Shown one piece after another: positions 26,113-34,800 of a DNA stretch of 64,000 nt. The first letter of the stretch is position 1; every line of letters begins with the position of its first letter. The translations under genes and the position numbers were made by a program. Source of the stretch: CAZQSL01 sp964595945 (GTDB lineage: Bacteria > UBP15 > UBA6099 > JAJRTR01); the NCBI GenBank assembly GCA_964595945.1, contig CAZQSL010000003.1, positions 1 through 64,000 on the forward strand, written 5' to 3'. The notes under the pieces were generated by a model. The model saw only the letters and a list, made by a program, of their open reading frames with translations, had not been told where the DNA came from and did not search any database.

Positions 26113-26748
26113 ATGACTGCAAACAGTTCGAAAACTCACCACAGCTCCTGCTGCTGCCTCAGGACAGCGCTCATCATCGCGCTCATCGTCTTTACCATCA
26201 CTGGCGCCATCCCCCGGTATCTCGGCAACCTGCTCGAAAAAACAGACTCCCCCCGCGAGGCACAGATCATCTATGTCTACGGCGGCTCACCTGTCGAGCG
26301 TCCCGCCGCCGCCGCTCTCCTCTATAAAAACAAATATGCGCCAAAAGTCGCTACCGGCGGCGATGTCGTCGACAACTCGATCGAAGCACTCGGCCAGTCC
26401 GTCAACGAAGCAACTCTCAACGCCATGTCACTCCGCAAATACGGCGTACCCCAGCGCGACATCATTGTGATCAATAAAGGGACGTCAACATACGAAGAAA
26501 CCATCGAACTGCTGAGCTTCATGAAAAGCCATCACCTGAAATCAGCGATCCTTGTCACGTCCAATTTCCACACCCGCCGCGTGCGGTGGTCGGCGCGCAA
26601 GGTATTCCGGGACTCTGGCATCACCATCACGGTCGTCTCCGCCACCCGCCCCATTGTCGATCTTGACTCATGGTGGCGTTCCGAAGACAGCCTGATAGCC
26701 GTCACCAACGAATATATCAAACTCATCCTGTACTACATAAAATACTGA
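26113..26748 (+). CDS. DUF218 (YdcF/SanA-like) membrane protein
   Basis: 211 residues: one N-terminal helix (about 17-35) preceded by three adjacent Cys, then a DUF218 domain: AQIIYVYGGSPVERPAAAALLY, NEATLNAMSLRKYGVP, INKGTSTYEETIELLSFMK, SAILVTSNFHTRRVRWSARKVF. Family members (SanA, ElyC, YdcF) are linked to envelope integrity and lipid-carrier metabolism. The usual glycine-rich opening is degenerate. It closes the moxR operon (25-base gap). No hairpin terminator was recognised directly after the stop; a truncated copy of the dispersed hairpin repeat lies at 26897. Confidence 0.88.
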   Translation: MTANSSKTHHSSCCCLRTALIIALIVFTITGAIPRYLGNLLEKTDSPREAQIIYVYGGSPVERPAAAALLYKNKYAPKVATGGDVVDNSIEALGQSVNEATLNAMSLRKYGVPQRDIIVINKGTSTYEETIELLSFMKSHHLKSAILVTSNFHTRRVRWSARKVFRDSGITITVVSATRPIVDLDSWWRSEDSLIAVTNEYIKLILYYIKY

Positions 26749-26896
26749 AAGCTCCCGCGCAACATCGCCACCGGACCTTTTCCCGACAGGCTTCACACCG
26801 GGTTGCGTCCAAGAGGATATCGCGGTCAGCAATAGAAATCAGCTATCGCAGTGCCAAGAGCAAATAACACGTGTTTTGTAGAAATGGCAAGCAAAT

Positions 26897-26921
26897 AAAG
26901 CTTTTTGGAAGAGGTTTCTCC
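26897..26921 (-). repeat. Hairpin repeat element, truncated copy 3
   Basis: Reading AAAGCTTTTTGGAAGAG then GTTTCTCC, this is the reverse complement of the tail and outer arm of the repeats at 12242 and 44737, but the 28 bases of the inner hairpin are missing. Again located between convergent genes (DUF218 and the aldehyde oxidoreductase). Confidence 0.6.
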
Positions 26922-26964
26922 ATAGCTAATTTCAAACAAACAATATATAAAGCATGATTCGGGA

Positions 26965-28893
26965 TTATTCCGGGATGCCGGGCGCGATATTCTCCATGCC
27001 AAGTTTCCTGAGTTTCTTTTTTGTGGGCACTCCGGTTTTGGTCCAGCCGCGTGAGCGGTAGTAGCGGGGGAGCATGCGGTCGAGGGGAACGACGGATTTT
27101 GGGTTGTCGGGTATGTTGCGGGTATGAGTGAGACGTTTCGGGAGGGTATCGTTGGCGCAGGTGAGGCCTTCGCGGAGGTTGAAGAGGCGTTCGAGATTGA
27201 AGACGCGCGCGCCGACTTTGGTAAATTTGCCGAATGACATGGGTATGCCGGTGAGTGCTTCGACGGCGCGCGAGTGGGGGAGGATTTCGTCGATGTGGAA
27301 ATTGGTCATGGCGTCAGGTAGGTTCATGGTGAGGTTGATGGCGGGGCCGGAGACGCCGAGAGTTTTCGTGACGATTTTTGACACTGTGCCGTAGGGTTTG
27401 ATGCCGTGGACCACTTTCGGGATCATGAGAAATGATGTGAAGAGGCAGGAGCCGCAGGCGCTGATGGCGTCGAGGAGGTCCTGCTGCATGACGTTCCAGG
27501 CTTCTTTGGATTTTGGTGAAAGGGGGTCCATGTTGATGGGTGCGAGGCGTTCGAGATACATGAGGTAGCCTGCGTTGAGGTGGCATCCGCCGCGGTTGGC
27601 GGTGGCGTAGCCGAGTCCGAGGCCGTGAGCGCCGCGTGGGTCGTAGGAGGCGATTTCGAGGCCTTTCGCATGGATGGCGAATTCTTCGCCTCCGTATTTT
27701 GCGGCCATTTTTTTGACGCCGTCAGCGAGTATGTCGCCGACGCCGCGGCGGTGGGCGATGTCGTCGAGGATTTTCGATATGTTGTCGGTGCGGCCGAATT
27801 CGAGTTCGGATTTGAGGATGCCTTTTTCGTTGAGTTCCATGGCGAATGCGATGGTGCTGCCGCAGCTGATGGTGTCGATGCCGAGGAGGTCCATTTCGCG
27901 ATTCCATTTGCAGATCAGGTAGAGATCGGAATTGGCGATGTTTGAGCCGAGGAGGCCGAGGGTTTCAAATTCGGGGCCCTTGACGTCCTTGCCTTCGACA
28001 TTGACGACGCGCGCGCAGCGGATGGGGCAGGTGGTGCATCCGGAGTTTTTGACGAGGAGGGTGTCGGCGAGGGTTTCGCCGGAGATTTTATCAGCGTGTT
28101 CGTAGAATCCGTGCTGGAAATTTTTGGTGGGGAACGCATTGCCGAGGTTGATTTTGTTGACCATGTTGGCGGTGCCGTAACGGGGCATGAGTTCGCCAGT
28201 AGAGGGGTGAGCCTTGAGGGTGTCGATCCATGATTTGACGATGGTTTTGAATTTTTCGGGTTCGGCGACAGGCACTTTCTGGGTGCCGATGGCGCGTAGC
28301 GCCTTGAGTTTTTTCGAGCCCATGACGGCGCCGACGCCGCAGCGGCCGGCGATGCGTTCGTTGGAGACGATACCAGCGTAGATGACGAGGTTTTCGCCTG
28401 CGGGGCCGATGACAGCTTTGCCGCCTTTGGGGCCGAGATGTTCCTGGGCTTCTTCGGTGTCCATGCCCCACATGTCGGTAGCGTCGCGGATTTCTATGTG
28501 GTTGTCCGTGATGTCGATGAAAACGGGGTGGTCGGATTTGCCGGTGATGACGATGGCGTCGAAGCCGGCTTTTTTGAGCTGCATGCCGAAATTGCCGCCG
28601 CAGTTGGCCGTGGCGATGCCGCCGGTGGCCGGGCTTTTGCAGGTGACGTTGAACCGGCTTGAGCAGGGGGCGTTGGCAGCGGTGAGGGGGCCGGTATTTA
28701 TGATGAGGTGGGCTTCGGGCGAGTAGGGGTCGACGCCTGGTTTCTGGATGTCCATGAGCATTTTTGTGGCGAGGCCTTTTCCGCCGAGGAAAAGTTCGCG
28801 GTCTCTGTCGGAAACATCGTCTTCGGTGATCGCGCCGGTCGAAAGGTTGACGATCGCGTATTTTCCCATGTAGCCTTTGTATTTCGAAGCCAT
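26965..28893 (-). CDS. Aldehyde ferredoxin oxidoreductase family protein (tungsten/molybdenum bis-pterin)
   Basis: 642 residues, the normal AOR length. It should oxidise aldehydes to acids, or the reverse, with ferredoxin, using a tungsto-bispyranopterin and one [4Fe-4S] cluster. Cluster ligands are present: C286, C289 and C293 (GCTTCPIRCAR) and a fourth near C480/C483 (ACGSCLF), spacing close to the Pyrococcus enzyme. Pterin-site blocks include GPAGENLVIYAGIVSNERIAGR, GVGAVMGSKKLKALRAIG and EIASYDPRGAHGLGLGYATANRGG. ATG 28893 has AGGAGG about 7 bases upstream; the frame is open to 28950 without support. No adjacent ferredoxin-like subunit gene or pterin-synthesis gene is present. Divergent from tldD. 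Confidence 0.93.
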   Translation of the reverse strand: MASKYKGYMGKYAIVNLSTGAITEDDVSDRDRELFLGGKGLATKMLMDIQKPGVDPYSPEAHLIINTGPLTAANAPCSSRFNVTCKSPATGGIATANCGGNFGMQLKKAGFDAIVITGKSDHPVFIDITDNHIEIRDATDMWGMDTEEAQEHLGPKGGKAVIGPAGENLVIYAGIVSNERIAGRCGVGAVMGSKKLKALRAIGTQKVPVAEPEKFKTIVKSWIDTLKAHPSTGELMPRYGTANMVNKINLGNAFPTKNFQHGFYEHADKISGETLADTLLVKNSGCTTCPIRCARVVNVEGKDVKGPEFETLGLLGSNIANSDLYLICKWNREMDLLGIDTISCGSTIAFAMELNEKGILKSELEFGRTDNISKILDDIAHRRGVGDILADGVKKMAAKYGGEEFAIHAKGLEIASYDPRGAHGLGLGYATANRGGCHLNAGYLMYLERLAPINMDPLSPKSKEAWNVMQQDLLDAISACGSCLFTSFLMIPKVVHGIKPYGTVSKIVTKTLGVSGPAINLTMNLPDAMTNFHIDEILPHSRAVEALTGIPMSFGKFTKVGARVFNLERLFNLREGLTCANDTLPKRLTHTRNIPDNPKSVVPLDRMLPRYYRSRGWTKTGVPTKKKLRKLGMENIAPGIPE

Positions 28894-28998
28894 TCGAGCC
28901 TCCTGAGATGGCAGCGGTGAGGGATGTGTTTTGATTTTCCTCATCGCCATGATGTTGTACTCTCCCGCGGTCTGGCGGCGCGGGACGCTGCTTCCTTT

Positions 28999-29026
28999 AT
29001 ATTATGTATGAAATTCAATTTGACAA
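28999..29026 (-). promoter_or_regulatory. Candidate promoter for the aldehyde oxidoreductase
   Basis: On the minus strand TTGTCA (plus 29021-29026), 16 bases, TAATAT (plus 28999-29004), in the AT-rich part of the divergent spacer. Confidence 0.4.
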
Positions 29027-29083
29027 TTATGCTACAAAAAGCATAACGCCAATGCGGCCTTTTTAGCGCCGGGAGGCGAATGG

Positions 29084-29092
29084 TGTTATAAT
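29084..29092 (+). promoter_or_regulatory. Candidate extended -10 promoter for tldD
   Basis: TGTTATAAT (29084-29092): a perfect -10 with the extended TGN motif and no good -35, about 40 bases before the tldD start. Confidence 0.4.
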
Positions 29093-29131
29093 GTGTAGCT
29101 GACGGGATTTGAATGAATGGAGAAATCAGCG

Positions 29132-30526
29132 ATGGATGAACGGATCATGCTCGGGCTGATGGCCGACGCCAGGGCGGCGGGAGCGGAGTTTTCAGACATG
29201 AGAGTGGGGCGCAGCAGGAGCGCCTCTATCGACATACAGGACGGGCGCGCGGAAAAGGTGCACGCGTCGACGGGGCAGGGGCTTGGAGTGCGGGTGCTTC
29301 GTGATGGCGCATGGGGTTTTTCGTCGTCGTGCGACGTGTCCGAAAATTCGGCAAGGGCATGCCTGTCCGAGGCGCTGGAGATGGCCAGGGCGGCAGCGCC
29401 TCATGTGGGCGAACGTTCGTCGGTAGCTCAGGTGGAGCCTGCGAGGGACCGTGTTACAGCGGGTGCGGAGATCGATCCTGCCTGCGTGCCGCTCGCGGAA
29501 AAAGTGAAAACCGTTTCTGCACTGGAGTCGGCTGCCCGTGGATTTGACGGCAGGATTGCCAATACGAGGCTCAGCTATTTTGACTCGGGCGGCGAACTCC
29601 TCATAGCCAATACCTTCGGGACTTTCCTCGAAATCGAAACGGTGAGGACAAAGGTATTCCTCAGGGCGGTAGCTGTGGAAGATGGCGTGCGGCAATTTGG
29701 ATTCGAGAGCGCCGGCCGCCTCGAAGGGTGGGAGCTTGTGAAGAATCTTACGCCCGAGCAGATCAGTGTCCCCGCCGCGCGGCGCGCGGTCGAACTGCTC
29801 GGTGCGCGTCCGGCTCCCTCGGGTAATTTTCCGATAATATTTGATTCGTCCGTGACGGGGCTTTTTGTGCATGAGGCATTCGGGCACAACTGCGAGGCTG
29901 ATCTGGTATGGGCAGGCGAGTCGATCATCGCCGGCAAGATGGGCGAAAAGGTCGGGTCGGGACTTGTCACCATCGTCGATGACGCGACGATCCCCGGCGC
30001 ATGGGGTTCGTATGCCTATGACTCGGAGGGAGTCGCGGCGCAGCGGCGCGTGCTGGTGGAAAAAGGGGTGGTGAAGAATTTTATGCACACGCTCGAAACG
30101 GCGGCGCACTTCGGAGTGGCTCCGAACGGATCGGGCAGGGCGGAGAGCACATCATGCCGTCCGATAGTGCGGATGAGCAACACATTTATCGAGCCGGGGG
30201 ACAAATCGCTTGATGAAATGATCCGCGGCACAGATCACGGGCTGCTGCTCAAGGGGGCATTTGGCGGGTATGTCTCGACCGAAACGGGACAATTCACATG
30301 CAGCGTAGCCGAGGCGTGGTTGATCAGAAATGGCGAATTGCAGGAAATGATGAGAGATGTATCCGTGTCGGGCATGGTGCTCGAGGCGCTTGCCAATGTG
30401 GATATGGTGGGCAGTGATTTTGCGCTCACAATGCCGGGCACCTGCGGAAAAAACGGACAGGGTATGCCGGTCGACAATGGAGGGCCTGCTATCAGGGTGA
30501 AAAGTCTTGTAGTCGGAGGACAATGA
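29132..30526 (+). CDS. TldD/PmbA family metalloprotease, TldD type
   Basis: 464 residues. The TldD zinc site HEAFGH lies at about residues 247-252 (FVHEAFGHNCEAD). Other family blocks: DGRAEKVHASTGQGLGVRVL near the N-terminus, TIVDDATIPGAWGSYAYDSEG, and SCRPIVRMSNTFIEPGD. TldD with TldE cleaves unstructured peptides (microcin and CcdA maturation or turnover). Having the HExxxH motif, this is the catalytic partner; no tldE/pmbA lies beside it. Start: ATG 29132 has GGAG 9 bases upstream; ATG 29117 is the alternative (5 residues longer). Followed after 112 bases by the Crp/Fnr gene. Confidence 0.9.
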   Translation: MDERIMLGLMADARAAGAEFSDMRVGRSRSASIDIQDGRAEKVHASTGQGLGVRVLRDGAWGFSSSCDVSENSARACLSEALEMARAAAPHVGERSSVAQVEPARDRVTAGAEIDPACVPLAEKVKTVSALESAARGFDGRIANTRLSYFDSGGELLIANTFGTFLEIETVRTKVFLRAVAVEDGVRQFGFESAGRLEGWELVKNLTPEQISVPAARRAVELLGARPAPSGNFPIIFDSSVTGLFVHEAFGHNCEADLVWAGESIIAGKMGEKVGSGLVTIVDDATIPGAWGSYAYDSEGVAAQRRVLVEKGVVKNFMHTLETAAHFGVAPNGSGRAESTSCRPIVRMSNTFIEPGDKSLDEMIRGTDHGLLLKGAFGGYVSTETGQFTCSVAEAWLIRNGELQEMMRDVSVSGMVLEALANVDMVGSDFALTMPGTCGKNGQGMPVDNGGPAIRVKSLVVGGQ

Positions 30527-30531
30527 AATGT

Positions 30532-30559
30532 TTGTTTTCTCAGGGTTTAATGGTATAAT
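30532..30559 (+). promoter_or_regulatory. Candidate promoter of the Crp/Fnr gene
   Basis: TTGTTT (30532-30537), 16-base spacer, perfect TATAAT (30554-30559), 80 bases before the ATG at 30639, in the AT-rich gap after tldD. The -35 is weak. Confidence 0.45.
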
Positions 30560-30638
30560 AAATTCACCCGTTTGGCTTTGCAGGTGTTGACGAAATATGG
30601 ATAATTGATTGGTGTGACAACAGTCCGGAGGGGAAATA

Positions 30639-31322
30639 ATGCTGAAGAATACTAAAAATGCTCTAAAAAAAGCTCCTCTGCTTGCTGATCTGAGTGACGA
30701 AGAAGTCGATCTGCTGAGTAAGGTGGCAGTGCTGAAAAAATTTGAAAAGAATGAGATAATCATCCACAGACAGGATGTCGGAGATACATTTTTCACATTG
30801 CTTGACGGTGCCGTGAAAGTGGTGCTCGATGATGATGAAGGCAAGGAATTCATAGTCGGTATTTTGAGGGAAAACGATTTTTTCGGCGAACTTTCGCTGC
30901 TTGATGGCGGGCCGCGGTCGGCATCGGTCATAGCGATCGAGCCTACGGAAGTCGTCGCGCTGAGACGGGAGGATTTTCTCAGACAGATGGAGCAGCAGCC
31001 GCAGATGGCGATTAAGCTGTTGACCGAGCTTGGCCGGCGGCTCAGGAAGGCCAATGAGCATATAGAGAGTCTCGCGTTTCTCGACGTGTGCGGACGCCTT
31101 GCGCGCTTTCTGCTCGAAATCGCGCCTGATGCCAAAGACGAAAAGTCTGGCCGCCTGATTGTCAAGGTCACACACAGCAGGACCGAACTCGCAAATATCA
31201 TCGGCACGACGAGGGAAACTCTCACGCGGGCTCTCAAGACGCTTGAAACAATGGGTTACATTCAGATCAACAAAAATGAATTCACGATACTCAATACGGG
31301 CGGCTTGCGAAACAGGATTTAG
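30639..31322 (+). CDS. Crp/Fnr family transcriptional regulator
   Basis: 227 residues. N-terminal cyclic-nucleotide-binding beta-roll (about 15-130): GDTFFTLLDGAVKVV, ENDFFGELSLLDGGPRSASVIAIEPTEV, where FGELSLLDGGPRSAS is the phosphate-binding cassette of cAMP-type sensors. A long dimerisation helix follows, and a winged HTH near residues 172-205 (SRTELANIIGTTRETLTRALKTLE). No Fnr-type Cys cluster is visible, so cyclic nucleotide or another small ligand is more likely than Fe-S. ATG 30639 follows GGAGGGG by 7-8 bases. It is directly upstream of the giant surface-protein gene, whose leader carries a GTGA-N6-TCAC palindrome. Confidence 0.93.
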   Translation: MLKNTKNALKKAPLLADLSDEEVDLLSKVAVLKKFEKNEIIIHRQDVGDTFFTLLDGAVKVVLDDDEGKEFIVGILRENDFFGELSLLDGGPRSASVIAIEPTEVVALRREDFLRQMEQQPQMAIKLLTELGRRLRKANEHIESLAFLDVCGRLARFLLEIAPDAKDEKSGRLIVKVTHSRTELANIIGTTRETLTRALKTLETMGYIQINKNEFTILNTGGLRNRI

Positions 31323-31603
31323 GATGGGCGGACGTGTTTTGCGTGCAGGCTTGCGTCGTTTGTTTCGTATAAGCGATGCTGTTTTGCGTGGCGGTGTAGT
31401 GAATCCACTCGGTTGTCAGTGCCCGGTTATTCATGGCGACAGGCAACACATTGTGACGGTGTATTGTTGTTATTTAGGTGTATCGACTGAAATATGAGCT
31501 TGAATCCAGCGTGTTTTCGAGTTGGTTGCCTGTGAGGAAATATTCGTTTGGAATTATCCGCTGTGGGCATATTGATAAAAAGAAATTGGAATATTTGAAA
31601 AAA

Positions 31604-31619
31604 AGTGATGAGGGTCACA
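31604..31619. promoter_or_regulatory. Candidate Crp-family operator
   Basis: A-GTGA-TGAGGG-TCAC-A: both conserved half-sites of the Crp consensus (GTGA, six bases, TCAC) are perfect. It lies about 280 bases after a Crp/Fnr gene and 218 bases before the giant gene. It overlaps the spacer of a possible promoter, which would suggest repression if that promoter is real. Confidence 0.5.
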
Positions 31620-31782
31620 TACTGTAATAAACAAATATGCAATAATGTAAATGGTAAAATAGGGAAAAACCGGTTTTGGTATTTAACAAAATTCAGGCAG
31701 AAATTTGCCAGGACGCATTTTTCGGAAGAAAAGTGAAACATGACATCGACAAAACATCAAAACAACAACACTTAGCAGCTAT

Positions 31783-31809
31783 CCCGGATGATTTGTGCCG
31801 GGTTTTTTT
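31783..31809 (+). terminator. Terminator-like hairpin immediately upstream of the giant gene
   Basis: CCCGG (31783-31787), 10-base loop, CCGGG (31798-31802), then seven T. The stem is short (5 bp) but the T-run is strong. It ends 27 bases before the ATG at 31837, so it would lie inside the giant gene's own leader and could act as an attenuator or end upstream transcripts. Confidence 0.45.
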
Positions 31810-31836
31810 ATTATGAGACACAACGGAGTGATTGAG

Positions 31837-34800
31837 ATGACAAAGAAAACAATCAGAATTGCAGGGATACTGATGGTGTTCCTCGTAGCGCTGTTTGCGC
31901 GCATGGATTACCTTCGGGCTTTTCCGGTGAGTGCGACACTGTCAACGCCCGTGGGCGATGTGCAGGTGCAACTGCCCGGTAAAGGCTGGACGCCGGCCAA
32001 GGACGGTATGAAGCTCCCCAATGGCACCATGGTCAAGACCGGGGCGAAATCGACCGCCGTCGTGAAGTGGAGTTCGGCAAATGTCATCAAACTTACTCCG
32101 TTTACCAATTTTACGGTCAAGAGCATAGACGTCGATCCGCGCACCAAGACGGTGACGACGAATATGGACCTCTTCTCGGGCAAGATCAAGGCGAAGGCCG
32201 AGAAGCTTAACAATCCGAATTCACAATTCAACATCTCGACTCCGACCGCTGTCGCAGGAGTGCGCGGCACGGTGTTCGATATGGAAAACACGGCTGAAAA
32301 CACGACCAACCTGACAACCTACGACGGCCTCGTGCAGGTCGAGGCGCAGGGCCAGACGGTAGATGTGCCGGGCGGGACATCGGTCACGGTGCCTCCGGGG
32401 CAGGCTCCTTCGGAACCCAAGCCGATGAGTGATGAAGAAAAGAACAAGTGCGACAAGGACGAAGACTGCTGGTCGGGCAAGTGCGTCGAAAACAAGTGCG
32501 TCAACGAACAGCAGGCAATCAAGGGCGGCGCGTGTTTTGCCGATGGCGTGCAGTGCGCGGCCAACAAGGACTGCTGCTCGGGCGCTTGTGACGAAGGACT
32601 CTGCGCCGCGAAAGAGAAGAAGGATGAGCAGGCGAAAGAGGGCGGCGCGTGTATCCCTGACAATAATTCGTGTCAGAGCAAAGACGAATGCTGCAGCAAA
32701 AGCTGCGTAGAAGGCAAATGCGCAAAACAGGCTGATGCCGCTAAACCCGAACCTTCGAAAGATGAAACTAAAGATGATGCCAAAACCGACGCGAAAGATG
32801 AGTCGAAAACCGGAGACAAGGACGGCGCCAAGCCTGAAGATGACAAGAGTAAGGAAGAAACGAAAGAAAACGCGGCAAATCCACCGGGCAATGCGCCTGC
32901 GGACAAAAAAGATGAAACACAGCCTGCAGCGGATGACGGCAGCGAAGCATCCGGCGAGCAGAAAGCAGAAACTCTTGCCGTCAGTATAACTAATCCTCCA
33001 GAAGGGTCGAAAATCCCGCTATCCAAGAGTAGCATCATGGTCTCCGGCAACGCCTCGGCGGGAGCTTCGTGCAGCCTGAATGGGTCTCCGATGTCGCTTT
33101 CGCCAAATGGCAGTTTCAATACTTCCGTCACGGCAAATGACGCCGGATCACTCATGATCTCCGTCGCGTGCTCGACATCGGACGGCCAGTCGGCTGACGC
33201 ATCGGTCAGCGTCGATGTGGTGGGCGCTCCGCAATTGACGATTATCAAGCCGGTGGACGGTTTTATCGAATGTCCTTACATCAGCATCATGGGCTCGGTC
33301 GAACCTGGCACCCAGGTGATGATGAACGGCGAAAATATCATGGGACTGTCCGGCGCGGTGTTTGACAGCTCCGGTTCATTTTCTCTCGACAATTACAAAC
33401 TTTCCGACTGTACTCGCGCGCTCGAATTTTCCGCGCGCGACGCTTATGGGCAGGTGACCAAGACCATCGTGTCGTCCGGTGTGAAAACCGCCGTGTCGTC
33501 GGCGGATACTTATGTGTTCACCGATCAGGATATCAGCCTTATGATCACGCCGCTTAACAGGTGGAACGCCGATGGGTCGACAGATGTAGAAGGCCGCATT
33601 TCGGTGAGGTCCGGCGCGCCTATTCAGTCGGGCATGAGCGTAGTGTTCGATGTCAACGGCGAGTCGGTCTATGCGTTGCTCGAACCCATCAGCGGGCTTT
33701 CAGTCGCAAGAACCACCGAGGCGGTTGCGCAGTACTATTACGCGCAGGCATCCACGATCTTCACCGTGAGCCCGGCGGCGGCGGCCGATGCTTCGATCCC
33801 GGTTACGCTGAAGGTCAGTTTTGCCGGTGTCGAGAAGTCAGTCGTCAAGACGATCACCCGCTACCAGTGCGCAAAAACACCGATGGCTCCCGGAGACAAG
33901 GTCGACAATGACTGCGATGGCAGAGTCGACGAAGACCCCGTGGACAATATGGACAATGATCTTGACGGACTCATCGACGAAGACTCTCCCGCCGTCGTGG
34001 CTGGCCAGGTGATTTGCAACAACGGGCTCGATGACGATGGCGACAGGCGTATCGACGAAGAATCGCAGGACAATATCGATAATGACGGCGATGGCCGCAT
34101 CGACGAAGATACCATCTGCGGCTGCGATGCCAATGATTCTTTCGCTGACTGCGATGGCGATGCCGTGCTCAATGGTGTTGACTGTAATCCTTTCGAAAAA
34201 TCAGTCGCATACACTAAAACAGACGAGAGATGTATGGCGACCGCGTGTGACGCCAACGCGTATCCCGAACTCGACTGCGATGATGACTCCCTGCTGAATA
34301 TGGATGAAAAGATATTCAAAACCAATCCGTACGCGGCGGATACCGACAAGGACGGGTACGGCGACAAGGCGGAAATCGACGCCGGCACCGATCCTACCAA
34401 CGCACAGAGCAATCCCGGACTTGTCGATCCAGCGATGGAAGCCTACTGCGCATCGCGTGGCATGGCGCTCGACAAGACGGCTGGAGATACGGCCGGCCAG
34501 TGTATTTGTCCGGACAACGGGTATTTCGATGTCAGGCTCGCTTCATGTGTCTCCGCCTGCGGCGGCGGCAAGGTCGACGATACCGCCACGGCGATCAGGG
34601 ACTGCGTGTGTCCGGCGGCAATGCCTTTTGTCGAAAACGGCACGTGTACGGCGGCTTGCCCCAACAATAAGATCCCGGCAACTGACACCATGTCATGCGC
34701 CTGCGCTCCGGGGCTATTACTCGACAACTCCACAAATTCATGCAAGTGCCCTGACGGCACGGCCCCGAACTCCTCTGGCGTGTGCCCGGTCGCGGATGTC

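Larger units (their letters stand above)
31323..31836. other. Long AT-rich leader between the Crp/Fnr gene and the giant cysteine-rich gene
   Basis: 514 bases, clearly more AT-rich than the surroundings and without a credible ORF on either strand. It contains the Crp-like palindrome at 31604-31619, overlapping a possible TTGAAA (31595-31600) and CATACT (31618-31623) promoter, and a terminator-like hairpin at 31783-31809 just before the start codon. It probably carries the promoter and control elements of the giant gene. Confidence 0.6.

Noticed and set aside
31837..32400. FecR domain as an anti-sigma factor of a FecI-type system
   Set aside because: No sigma factor or TonB receptor gene is adjacent, and the domain follows a signal peptide in a secreted giant protein with no transmembrane anti-sigma region.
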